DNA of 11,945 nt, taken from the NCBI GenBank assembly GCA_021780415.1, contig JAJXYW010000198.1, positions 1-11,945 of the forward strand. Direction: 5' to 3'. The DNA comes from Acidobacteriota bacterium. GTDB lineage: Bacteria; Acidobacteriota; Terriglobia; Terriglobales; Acidobacteriaceae. Positions 5,553-11,945 of the stretch are shown here, piece after piece. The notes under the pieces were generated by a model. That model was not told the origin of the DNA, did not search any database, and saw only the letters and a list, made by a program, of their open reading frames with translations. Numbering within the stretch: the first letter of the stretch is position 1; each line of letters begins with the position of its first letter. The position numbers and the translations under genes are program-made.

Positions 5553-6137
5553 ATGGACCATTTATGGACACCGTGGCGCTATGCGTATGTGACGGGAGCC
5601 GACCGGGCACGGCCCAAACCCGGCGTGCCGGAGGCGCTGGCGGACTGGCCGGGAGAGATGCATTGCGTCTTCTGCAACATGATTGCCGCAGTGGACTATG
5701 CGGTGGAACATGGTATGGCGCGGGAGCAGGCGGAGGCTTCGATCTATCTGCTGGAGCGGGGGAAAAGCTGCTTCATGGTGCTGAACGCGTTTCCTTACAA
5801 CAGCGGACACCTGATGGTGGTGCCGTACCGGCATGAGCAGTCGCTGGCGGCGCTGCCGCTGGCAGAGGCGGACGAGTTGCTGCGGATGACGCGGCGGGCG
5901 GAACGCGTGCTGCAGGCGGTGTATCAGCCGCATGGGATGAATATTGGGTTAAACCTAGGCAAGGCCGCGGGCGCGGGGATCGCCGAGCACCTGCACCTGC
6001 ATGCGGTTCCGCGCTGGCCGGCGGACAACAACTTTATGAGCGTGCTGGCTGAGACGCGGGTTCTGCCGGAGATGCTGGAGATGAGCTGGCAGCGGCTGCG
6101 AGAGGCGCTGGCGGCGGACACGATCGAGCAGGCGTAA
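5553..6137 (+). CDS. HIT-family protein, Ap4A phosphorylase-like
   Basis: A 194-residue histidine-triad nucleotide hydrolase/transferase. The hallmark is H146-L-H148-L-H150 followed by AVPRW, where the middle His is the expected nucleophile attacking a nucleotide alpha-phosphate. Upstream are CVFC (C38, C41; zinc-ligand-like pair), the NAFPYNSGHLMVVPYRH segment (residues 78-94) that forms the nucleotide pocket, and the N-terminus MDHLWTPWRYAYV. That N-terminus, length and CxFC pattern resemble the diadenosine tetraphosphate phosphorylase-type HIT proteins of actinobacteria and many other phyla rather than the shorter Hint group. The start at 5553 rather than an upstream ATG at 5460 is chosen because this conserved N-terminus begins there and a -10 hexamer sits six bases before it. 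It is a cytoplasmic enzyme, transcribed alone and divergent from rpsA. The exact substrate (Ap4A, ADP or another nucleotide) is not determined by sequence alone. Confidence 0.9.
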   Translation: MDHLWTPWRYAYVTGADRARPKPGVPEALADWPGEMHCVFCNMIAAVDYAVEHGMAREQAEASIYLLERGKSCFMVLNAFPYNSGHLMVVPYRHEQSLAALPLAEADELLRMTRRAERVLQAVYQPHGMNIGLNLGKAAGAGIAEHLHLHAVPRWPADNNFMSVLAETRVLPEMLEMSWQRLREALAADTIEQA

Positions 6138-6246
6138 ACGGCCGGCGACGGCACGGTGGCGAGGCCGGGAGGCGCATGGCGTAGCGGCGGTGTCCTATGA
6201 GGCGGGCAGGGCGATGCTGCGCGCTCAGATACATGTGGGGGACGTA

Positions 6247-6282
6247 CATCCTTTTTGCCGCGAGCCGGCATCCAAAAAGATG
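6247..6282. repeat. imperfect inverted repeat in the gap after the HIT gene
   Basis: CATC (6247-6250), TTTTT (6252-6256) and GCCG (6257-6260) pair with CGGC (6266-6269), AAAAA (6274-6278) and GATG (6279-6282), with a one-base and a four-base bulge. It lies 110 bases after the HIT stop and 46 before the next start. It may be a weak terminator or part of the leader of the next gene. Confidence 0.3.
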
Positions 6283-6327
6283 AACGCGCTGGTGACGACA
6301 AATTCACAATTCCGCAGGAGGCTGACT

Positions 6328-6681
6328 ATGACGTACATGCCGCAACCACGTGTGAACTCCTGGAACAGCGGAAATCGTGAGGTGGCGCACATTCCGGTGG
6401 TGTCGCCCAGGCGCAGCGGGCACGGGGGAAGTGCCTGGTCGCTGCCGTTTACCGGGCAGGTGATGATCCAGCCGCAGGATGGAGCCGTGGAGACACGGAC
6501 AAAGCTGTCCAGCATCAGTGCGCAACAGCACAGCGATGTGCTGCACGAGCCGGAAGACGCGAGACTTACGGGTGGGACGCGCTCACTGGACCGGCGCCTG
6601 CTGGGACTGAATGTGATGGAGACTTACCGCAAGACGTGTGGGTCGGTGCGCGGTGATGTTGTGCGGGCTGACGTAGCGTAG
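6328..6681 (+). CDS. hypothetical protein, 117 residues
   Basis: I do not recognise this protein. The frame is open from 6190, but an ideal Shine-Dalgarno AGGAGG (6316-6321) lies exactly six bases before ATG 6328, so I start there: MTYMPQPRVNSWNSGNREVAH. The sequence is polar and basic, rich in Ser, Arg, Gly and His, with no signal peptide, membrane span or clear domain, and looks partly disordered. Its C-terminal part (RSLDRRLLGLNVMETYRKTCGSVRGDVVRADVA) could be helical. It stands alone between the HIT gene (same strand, 190-base gap) and a convergent DUF4440 gene 45 bases downstream, with no obvious terminator between them. The strong ribosome site supports translation. Narrow distribution seems likely but cannot be shown here. 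Confidence 0.55.
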   Translation: MTYMPQPRVNSWNSGNREVAHIPVVSPRRSGHGGSAWSLPFTGQVMIQPQDGAVETRTKLSSISAQQHSDVLHEPEDARLTGGTRSLDRRLLGLNVMETYRKTCGSVRGDVVRADVA

Positions 6682-6726
6682 CTCCGTACAACCCCTGACA
6701 TCTCCTCGCAGGCTCAGGCCACCGAT

Positions 6727-7233
6727 CTATTGCTCTGGCGGCGGGCCGGGCTGCTCGTGGGTGATGGGCGTTCCCTCAAAGTTGGTGATCTTCCAGATGC
6801 CGCCGGGCAGGCGCTGATAGACGCGGGTGTAGCGATAGAGGCCGTGCAGGGTCTGGTTGTCAATGGTGCCCTCGACCTGGGCCAGCGAGGTCACGATGGC
6901 AATGTTGCCGACGAGCTTGATCTTGCGGTCGGAGGTCTCGAGGCCGGTGATGACGAACTGCCGGTCGCGCATGTGATCCAACTGCTGAGCCTTGGTGAAG
7001 ACCTCGCCGTTCGCGGAGATGCCGAGATAGTCATCGGAGAGCAGGTTGTCCATGGCGGGCACGTCGTTGGAGAGCATGGCCTGCTGCCAGTCGTGCTCCA
7101 GGGCCACAATCTGCTCGCGCTCCAGGTGCTTGCGCTTGTGGTGGATGGGACTCTTCTGGGCGCAGACAAAAGGCACCACCAGAAGGACGGCGATGAGAAT
7201 TGCGGCGACATGGGTGAGTGGCCTGCGCAACAT
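6727..7233 (-). CDS. secreted DUF4440 / SnoaL-like NTF2-fold protein
   Basis: A 168-residue protein with a signal peptide (MLRRPLTHVAAILIAVLLVVPFVCA, probable cleavage VCA|QK) and one NTF2-fold domain of the DUF4440 type from about residue 38 to 157. Typical features are the first helix LEREQIVALEHDWQQAMLSNDVPAMDNLLSDDYLGISANG, the strand IAIVTSLAQVEGTI and RYTRVYQRLPGGIWKITNFEGTPI near the end. Such proteins are used as small-molecule binding or isomerase-like scaffolds; no function can be assigned. The frame continues upstream to 7308, but the start at 7233 is favoured. It opens the signal peptide, and a promoter lies inside the longer version (TTGACG 7274-7269, 18 bases, TACCAT 7250-7245), leaving a leader of only about four nucleotides. 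No Shine-Dalgarno is visible. The gene is on the same strand as the ABM gene 131 bases upstream but has its own promoter. Confidence 0.8.
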   Translation of the reverse strand: MLRRPLTHVAAILIAVLLVVPFVCAQKSPIHHKRKHLEREQIVALEHDWQQAMLSNDVPAMDNLLSDDYLGISANGEVFTKAQQLDHMRDRQFVITGLETSDRKIKLVGNIAIVTSLAQVEGTIDNQTLHGLYRYTRVYQRLPGGIWKITNFEGTPITHEQPGPPPEQ

Positions 7234-7244
7234 GGGCGTACCGG

Positions 7245-7274
7245 ATGGTAGACCGGAAATCGAGGCCACGTCAA
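7245..7274 (-). promoter_or_regulatory. promoter of the DUF4440 gene
   Basis: On the minus strand TTGACG (7274-7269) and TACCAT (7250-7245) are separated by 18 bases, with the -10 ending 11 bases before ATG 7233. The match is five of six at -35 and three of six at -10 (TA and final T). Confidence 0.5.
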
Positions 7275-7364
7275 AACGCTTTCGGACGATCGCGTGAAGA
7301 ACCATCATTTCGCCGCGCTCCAGGTGCGGTTGAATGCAGTCAGGCTAACACGAGGCGCGGTGCG

Positions 7365-7652
7365 TCAGGCAATGGCGGTGAGGTTCTCGACGTTGCGCTC
7401 GAGCATGCGCTGGTAGAGACCGCCGACAGCGTACCTGGCAAAGTGCGGGGTGGCGCGGTGAAACTCGGCGGCGGCTTCGTCTCGGTACTGCTCGTAGATG
7501 ACGACGGTATCAGGGTTGCCGTCGACGACGTGGGGAATGTAGGTGATGCAGCCTTCCTCCTGACGGGTGAGACGGGTGAGCTCGCGGAGGATCTGGGCGA
7601 TCTCGTCGCGGTCGTCGGAGCGGAAGGTCATACGTACGGTGAAGCTGATCAT
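7365..7652 (-). CDS. antibiotic biosynthesis monooxygenase (ABM) domain protein, YgiN-like
   Basis: A 95-residue single-domain protein of the ABM family (PF03992), a dimeric ferredoxin-like fold that includes YgiN quinol monooxygenase, ActVA-Orf6 and heme-degrading relatives. The order of elements is typical: strand MISFTVRMTF, helix DDRDEIAQILRELTRLTRQEEGC, strand ITYIPHVVDGNPDTVVIYEQYRD, helix EAAAEFHRATPHFARYAVGGLYQRML. EGCITYIPHVV and VVIYEQYRDEAAAEFHRATPHF are signature-like; the family motif is usually EpGcl.Y...d and W..Y.s..a...H..s.hf. The family needs no bound metal or flavin. A Shine-Dalgarno AAGGA lies four bases before the ATG (minus strand). It follows purA on the same strand with a 123-base gap containing a hairpin, so it may have its own promoter, although I found none. 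The physiological substrate is unknown. Confidence 0.85.
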   Translation of the reverse strand: MISFTVRMTFRSDDRDEIAQILRELTRLTRQEEGCITYIPHVVDGNPDTVVIYEQYRDEAAAEFHRATPHFARYAVGGLYQRMLERNVENLTAIA

Positions 7653-7752
7653 AGGTTCCTTGGTGAGACGGTGGTGCTGGCTTTTAACTTCTTGTGGCTC
7701 AAAGTTGGTTGGGGCCCTGAGGCGTCCGGTGTTGGAGCCGTAGCTGGAAGCT

Positions 7753-7775
7753 AAAAGCTCGAAGCGCGCTCAGAG

Positions 7776-7777
<2 letters not shown>
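7753..7777 (-). terminator. terminator-like hairpin at the end of purA
   Basis: On the minus strand AGCTC (7777-7773) pairs with GAGCT (7760-7756), enclosing the palindrome AGCGCGCT with small mismatches, and the next bases are TTTT. The hairpin overlaps the purA stop codon. It is a plausible weak terminator separating purA from the ABM gene. Confidence 0.35.
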
Positions 7778-9116
<1,339 letters not shown>

Positions 9117-9197
9117 GAGAGGTCTGGCTCCGGGGTGATGCTCGGGGGGAAGTGCGCGCAGCGTAATTCCCGAGGGAACCGCTCGCGCCCATGATTC

Positions 9198-9205
9198 ATT
9201 TTATA
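9198..9205 (-). promoter_or_regulatory. possible purA -10 element
   Basis: The minus strand reads TATAAAAT here, 81 bases before the purA start, in the 142-base gap after the DinB gene. It is the only AT-rich -10-like site in this gap. No convincing -35 hexamer is found at 16-18 bases, so read-through from the DinB promoter is also possible. Confidence 0.25.
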
Positions 9206-9258
9206 CCGGGCGGCCTGTGGAGTTTGTTCGAAGCGCCTGCGGAGCCGATTCGAGGCGT

Positions 9259-9768
9259 TTATCGCTTGCGGGGGATGGTGAGATCGAGGTCGGCGGCGGT
9301 GAGCTGCTTGGTGAGCAGGATGATCTGGCCGGTGTGCGTCTCGACATGGCCGACGATCTTGAAGATGGCTTCGAGGATGGTCACGTGGCGGGCGAGGCCG
9401 GTGGGCTGCGGGTCGATGATGGCGAGCAGGCGGTCAGGCGGAAGGGCGGCGATGACGCGGGCGGACTCCTCGATGGTGGCGTTGAAGCGGGCGCGGGCTT
9501 CGGCGGGAGGAATGGCAAGGGTCAGGGCGAACTCGGCGTCGCGCTGGCGGACGTCGGGCTGGTCGTCGATGCCGTGGAGGATCCACTGGCGCATGTTGCC
9601 TTCGAGATGCACGAGGAGATTGGCGATGGAGTTTTCGTAGTCGCCGCTGCGATAAGTGATCTGATCTTCGGTGAGCTTGTCGAGGCAGGCCGCAATGGTC
9701 TTCTGCAGGTGTTCGAGGCGCTTGACGGCGTAGGCGAGGAAGTTGTCGGCGACGGCGCTGGTGGACAT
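9259..9768 (-). CDS. DinB/DUF1572-family metal-binding four-helix protein
   Basis: A 169-residue protein of the DinB/YfiT superfamily: four-helix bundles with a three-histidine metal site, several of which are bacillithiol- or mycothiol-dependent transferases or dehalogenases, most uncharacterised. The putative triad is H54 (in NLLVHLEGNMRQW) and H141/H145 (in GHVETHTGQIILLTKQL), the expected spacing for the family. The start MSTSAVADNFLAYAVKRLEHLQKTI and the segment YRSGDYENSIANLLVHLEGNMRQWIL are characteristic of the DUF1572-like branch. The name DinB comes from a Bacillus DNA-damage gene and does not imply a role in damage response. It is divergent from mutM with only 48 bases between start codons. 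TAGAAT (minus strand 9780-9775) ends six bases before the ATG, so the transcript is probably leaderless. Thiol cofactor and substrate are unknown. Confidence 0.85.
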   Translation of the reverse strand: MSTSAVADNFLAYAVKRLEHLQKTIAACLDKLTEDQITYRSGDYENSIANLLVHLEGNMRQWILHGIDDQPDVRQRDAEFALTLAIPPAEARARFNATIEESARVIAALPPDRLLAIIDPQPTGLARHVTILEAIFKIVGHVETHTGQIILLTKQLTAADLDLTIPRKR

Positions 9769-9774
9769 GCCGAC

Positions 9775-9780
9775 ATTCTA
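9775..9780 (-). promoter_or_regulatory. -10 element for a leaderless DinB transcript
   Basis: TAGAAT on the minus strand matches five of six -10 positions and ends six bases before the ATG at 9768. No Shine-Dalgarno is present. The corresponding -35 position (about 9798-9803) would abut the divergent mutM -10. Confidence 0.5.
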
Positions 9781-9803
9781 TGCGCGTCGATTGAAGGCGT
9801 GGG

Positions 9804-9809
9804 TAATCT
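9804..9809 (+). promoter_or_regulatory. -10 element for a leaderless mutM transcript
   Basis: TAATCT ends seven bases before ATG 9817 and matches the conserved TA and T positions. The bases between are aaaggct; AAGG is too close to the ATG to be a normal Shine-Dalgarno. The -35 region would overlap the divergent DinB -10. Confidence 0.45.
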
Positions 9810-9816
9810 AAAGGCT

Positions 9817-10632
9817 ATGCCAGAGTTGCCTGAGGTCGAGACGGTTGCCAATGGGGTGGATGCGCGGGTGCGCGGACAGCGGATCGAACGCGTGTGGACC
9901 AGCGGGAAACCGCAGACGTTCAAGTCCAGCGAGGCGGAGATTGCAGAGGCACTGGCCGGGGCGCGGATTGAGCGCGTGCGGCGGGTGGGGAAGACGATTG
10001 TGATGGACCTCGCGCGGAAGGACAAGGCGCCGGCGCAGTTTCTGGTGCACCTGGGGATGACGGGGCGGCTGCTGGTGTCGCAGGCGGAGGTGGCGCTGCC
10101 GCCGCATACGCATGCTGTGCTGTCGTTGGGAGATGGGCGCGAGGTGCGGTTTGTCGACCCGCGGAGGTTTGGAAGGCTGTCGGTGGTGACCGAGGCGGGT
10201 GGATATGCAGGGCCGGGGGCGGAGCCGACGACGATTTCGGCAGAAGAGTTTTCGGGGTTGTTCAAGGGGCGAAGGCTCGCGATCAAGGCGGCGCTGCTGA
10301 ACCAGTCGATTCTGCATGGGGTGGGGAATATTTACGCCGATGAGAGCTTGTTTCGGGCGGGGATTCGTCCGCGCAAACAGGCGGGGCGGCTGACGAAGGC
10401 GGAGTTGGGTGGGCTGCATCGGGCGCTGCAGCAGGTGCTGGCCCATGCGATTGAGCTGGGTGGGTCGTCGGTGTCGGACTATGTGGACGCGGATGGGGTG
10501 CGGGGATTCTTTCAGCTCGAGCACAAGGTGTACGGGCGCGCCGGGGAGGACTGCCTGGACTGCGGGACGGCGCTGAAGAAGATCGTCGTGGGCGGGCGGA
10601 CGACGGTGTATTGCCCGGCGTGCCAGCGGTAG
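9817..10632 (+). CDS. mutM: formamidopyrimidine-DNA glycosylase (Fpg/MutM)
   Basis: Bifunctional glycosylase/AP lyase that removes 8-oxoguanine and formamidopyrimidines from DNA. The 271-residue product begins MPELPEVETVANGV, where after Met removal P1 is the Schiff-base nucleophile and E2 the acid. K59 (VGKTIVMDL) matches the conserved lysine K57 of E. coli. HLGMTGRL and FVDPRRFGRL are family segments, GVGNIYADESLFRAGIRP is the helix-two-turn-helix, and the C-terminal zinc finger has C246, C249, C266 and C269 with R261 in VGGRTTVYCPACQR. All catalytic residues are intact and the length is normal. The frame stays open far upstream because of GC bias, but the start is fixed by the PELPEVE N-terminus, which must follow the Met. 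Only 25 bases separate it from the TenI-like gene, so both may share a transcript. Confidence 0.97.
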   Translation: MPELPEVETVANGVDARVRGQRIERVWTSGKPQTFKSSEAEIAEALAGARIERVRRVGKTIVMDLARKDKAPAQFLVHLGMTGRLLVSQAEVALPPHTHAVLSLGDGREVRFVDPRRFGRLSVVTEAGGYAGPGAEPTTISAEEFSGLFKGRRLAIKAALLNQSILHGVGNIYADESLFRAGIRPRKQAGRLTKAELGGLHRALQQVLAHAIELGGSSVSDYVDADGVRGFFQLEHKVYGRAGEDCLDCGTALKKIVVGGRTTVYCPACQR

Positions 10633-10645
10633 CGGGCGAGGCGGC

Positions 10646-10651
10646 TACACT
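10646..10651 (+). promoter_or_regulatory. -10 element for a leaderless TenI-like transcript
   Basis: TACACT ends six bases before ATG 10658, in the 25-base gap after mutM. It matches four of six consensus positions including TA and the final T. No clear -35 or Shine-Dalgarno is seen, so this could supplement read-through from mutM. Confidence 0.45.
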
Positions 10652-10657
10652 TTCAGG

Positions 10658-11266
10658 ATGCTGCGCTGCGCGATTACGGGGGGAGAGGGTTGGAAGGCGC
10701 TGTCGCTGGCGCGGCGGTGGGCGGAGCTGGGGGTGGAGTTTGTGCAGCTTCGGGAGAAGCACCTTGCGCCCGAGGAGTTGGTGAGGCTGGCGGCAGCGAT
10801 GCGGGCGGGGTTGCGCGAGGCTGGCGGCAGGACAAAGCTGCTGGTGAATGGGCCGGCAGAGGTGGCCGTGGCGGCGGGGGCGGATGGGGTGCACCTGACG
10901 TCTCGGGTGGGGGAGCGGACGGCGGCGGAGGTGCGGCAGGCGTTTGCGGCGGCAGGTGCGGGCGAGCCGATGGTCAGTGCGTCGTGCCATACGCTGGCGG
11001 AGGTGCGGCGGGCGGTGGATCAGGGCGTGGATTTGATCCTGTTTGGGCCGGTGTTTGAGAAGCGGGTGGCGGGAGAGGTGGTTGTTGCCGGGGTCGGGCT
11101 GGAGCATCTGCGGGAGGCCTGCGCGGCGGCCGGTGGAGCGGGCGGGACTCCGGTGCTGGCGCTGGGCGGCGTGACGTGGGAGAGCGCGGGGCGGTGCGTC
11201 GAGGCAGGGGCGGCGGGGGTGGCGGGGATTCGGCTGTTTGGGGACGAGGGGGAGCCCAAGGAATAG
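10658..11266 (+). CDS. ThiE/TenI-superfamily protein, more like thiazole tautomerase TenI than ThiE
   Basis: A 202-residue TIM-barrel protein of the thiamin phosphate synthase/TenI family. Family segments occur in order: AITGGEG (5-11), FVQLREK (28-34), KLLVNGPAEVAVAAGADGVHL (60-80), SASCHTLAEV (107-116), DLILFGPVFEK (125-135), LALGGV (167-172) and GAAGVAGIRLF (184-194). ThiE normally has Asn-Asp and Gln-x-Asp magnesium ligands after the third and fourth strands. Here the first is N64-G65 and the second is replaced by TSRVG, so both Asp ligands appear missing. NG rather than ND, LFGxVFE and the Ser-x-x-His motif (H111) instead match Bacillus subtilis TenI as I remember it, which isomerises the thiazole carboxylate made by ThiG. 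Automatic annotation would probably say thiE. It follows mutM by 25 bases; no other thi gene is in the window. Confidence 0.8.
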   Translation: MLRCAITGGEGWKALSLARRWAELGVEFVQLREKHLAPEELVRLAAAMRAGLREAGGRTKLLVNGPAEVAVAAGADGVHLTSRVGERTAAEVRQAFAAAGAGEPMVSASCHTLAEVRRAVDQGVDLILFGPVFEKRVAGEVVVAGVGLEHLREACAAAGGAGGTPVLALGGVTWESAGRCVEAGAAGVAGIRLFGDEGEPKE

Positions 11267-11294
11267 CCGCTGATTCCCTGCTGGGCGGGGTTTG

Positions 11295-11323
11295 TTGACG
11301 TGGGGGCGGGGTAGTCCTACGGT
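11295..11323 (+). promoter_or_regulatory. promoter of the DUF177 gene, leaderless architecture
   Basis: TTGACG (11295-11300) matches five of six -35 positions, the spacer is exactly 17 bases, and TACGGT (11318-11323) keeps TA and the final T. The -10 ends six bases before ATG 11330, so transcription should start at the initiation codon. No Shine-Dalgarno precedes the ATG at proper distance. Confidence 0.65.
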
Positions 11324-11329
11324 TAAGGC

Positions 11330-11881
11330 ATGATCATTACCCCGGTACAACTTGTTGACGAGCCGCTGAAGCTGGATGAATCGATCGCCGAGGGGGCGAT
11401 TGAGTATGCGCCGGACATCCGCCAGGTGGGACCGCTCACCGTGAAGGGTCAGGCGGAGTTGATCGTGGAGCATCGCGGGCCGAAGGAGTTTGTGGAGGAT
11501 ATTCGGCTGCGGGCGGAGTTTTCCGGGAGGTTCGAGCAGCTGTGCGCGCGCTGCCTGGAGCCGGTGGAGAAACCGCTGGAGGGAACCTTCGACCTGATTT
11601 TCAGGCCCGGGGGTGTCGATAATGTGCCCGGGGAGCACGCAATTACGGAAGACGAGACGGAAATCGGGTATTATGAACAGAGCGGCCTGCTGCTGGAGGA
11701 CGCCGTGCGCGAGCAGGTGTTGCTGACCCTGCCCGGACGGACGCTCTGCCGGGAGGACTGCAAGGGTCTTTGCCCGCATTGCGGCATCAATCGCAACCTC
11801 GCAAGCTGTGAGTGCGTGGAGAAGCCGATCGATCCACGGTTGGCTCCATTGGCCGGGATTGCGGCGGTATATAAGGCCTGA
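11330..11881 (+). CDS. DUF177/YceD-family protein (large-subunit rRNA accumulation protein)
   Basis: A 183-residue protein of the DUF177 family (YceD in E. coli, also found in plastids), linked to 23S rRNA accumulation and normally encoded just before rpmF (ribosomal protein L32). Two cysteine groups are visible: C72-x-x-C75 in EQLCARCLEPVEKPL, the family core, and a C-terminal cluster (C140, C144, C148, C151, C160, C162) in GRTLCREDCKGLCPHCGINRN and the following residues. CKGLCPHCGxNxN is a strong DUF177 signature and may bind zinc. The acidic stretch between (residues 96-125) is typical. It starts a new transcription unit with its own promoter and is presumably followed by rpmF, which would begin just beyond the window end; none is seen in the remaining 64 bases. 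It likely acts in large-subunit assembly in the cytoplasm, but its mechanism is not established. Confidence 0.92.
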   Translation: MIITPVQLVDEPLKLDESIAEGAIEYAPDIRQVGPLTVKGQAELIVEHRGPKEFVEDIRLRAEFSGRFEQLCARCLEPVEKPLEGTFDLIFRPGGVDNVPGEHAITEDETEIGYYEQSGLLLEDAVREQVLLTLPGRTLCREDCKGLCPHCGINRNLASCECVEKPIDPRLAPLAGIAAVYKA

Positions 11882-11912
11882 GCAACGAGAGCTGCTGGGT
11901 TTTCGCGTTAAG

Positions 11913-11934
11913 AGTCTGAAAAGACTGAGTTTTT
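11913..11934 (+). terminator. weak terminator or attenuator hairpin after the DUF177 gene
   Basis: AGTCT, a GAAA tetraloop and AGACT form a 5-bp stem followed by GAG and TTTTT (11930-11934). It lies 32 bases after the DUF177 stop. The stem is short, so termination may be partial, which would suit a gap between this gene and a co-regulated downstream rpmF. Confidence 0.35.
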
Positions 11935-11945
11935 ATAGATTTCGG

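Noticed and set aside
5286..5561. 91-codon minus-strand ORF in the rpsA-HIT gap
   Set aside because: Covers two promoters and the tandem repeat, has no Shine-Dalgarno and no recognisable sequence.
6241..6338. Direct repeat GACGTACAT at 6241-6249 and 6330-6338
   Set aside because: Nine bases, two copies, one of them inside coding sequence; plausible by chance.
9217..9816. 200-residue N-terminal extension of MutM
   Set aside because: The catalytic proline must follow the initiator Met at 9817, and the extension is antisense to the DinB gene.
10283..11779. 498-codon minus-strand ORF across mutM, TenI-like and DUF177 genes
   Set aside because: Pro/Arg/His-rich translation spanning three well-supported plus-strand genes; no start signal.

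Overview
The window is a GC-rich chromosomal segment of mostly single-copy housekeeping and general metabolic genes. I infer a member of the Acidobacteriota, probably Terriglobia (Granulicella/Edaphobacter/Terriglobus type). The reasons are the base composition, a 660-residue six-domain ribosomal protein S1 with a long acidic N-terminal extension, the mix of DinB, DUF4440, antibiotic-biosynthesis-monooxygenase and serine beta-lactamase-fold genes, and an intergenic stretch resembling a dispersed repeat I associate with these genomes. This is inference from memory, not a database result.

Layout. (1) 1-842, plus strand: an FMN-dependent azoreductase broken by an apparent internal deletion and frameshift, then two small overlapping ORFs of unknown function, the second encoding a 31-residue single-span membrane peptide. 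(2) 897-2315, minus: an exported serine hydrolase of the beta-lactamase/PBP-like fold. (3) 2360-2988, plus: a higB-higA toxin-antitoxin operon with a clear promoter overlapped by an almost perfect palindrome, the likely HigA operator. (4) 3005-3118: an intergenic repeat-like element with two inverted repeats, then a strong terminator. (5) 3192-5387, minus: rpsA with a well-formed promoter and a roughly 178-nt leader carrying a hairpin. (6) 5553-6137, plus: a HIT-family (Ap4A phosphorylase-like) gene, with a 23-bp tandem duplication directly upstream of its -10 element. (7) 6328-6681, plus: an unrecognised 117-residue ORF with a perfect Shine-Dalgarno. (8) 6727-9768, all minus and read in the order DinB, purA, ABM monooxygenase, DUF4440 secreted protein. 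(9) 9817-11881, plus: mutM, a TenI/ThiE-family gene and a DUF177/YceD gene that normally precedes rpmF, which would lie just beyond the window.

The genes do not form one pathway. Core functions are translation (rpsA, DUF177), purine synthesis (purA), oxidised-base repair (mutM) and thiamin metabolism (TenI-like). The accessory content is the higBA module, the decayed azoreductase and the small ORFs.

I do not see a convincing new defence or biosynthetic system. The most unusual recurrent signal is in gene starts. Five genes (HIT, DinB, mutM, TenI-like, DUF177) have a TAnnnT -10 hexamer ending only 6-7 nt before the start codon and no Shine-Dalgarno, implying leaderless transcripts. Two secreted-protein genes have nearly leaderless starts. 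Other genes in the same window (azoR remnant, higA, the 117-residue ORF, the ABM gene) have classical Shine-Dalgarno sequences.
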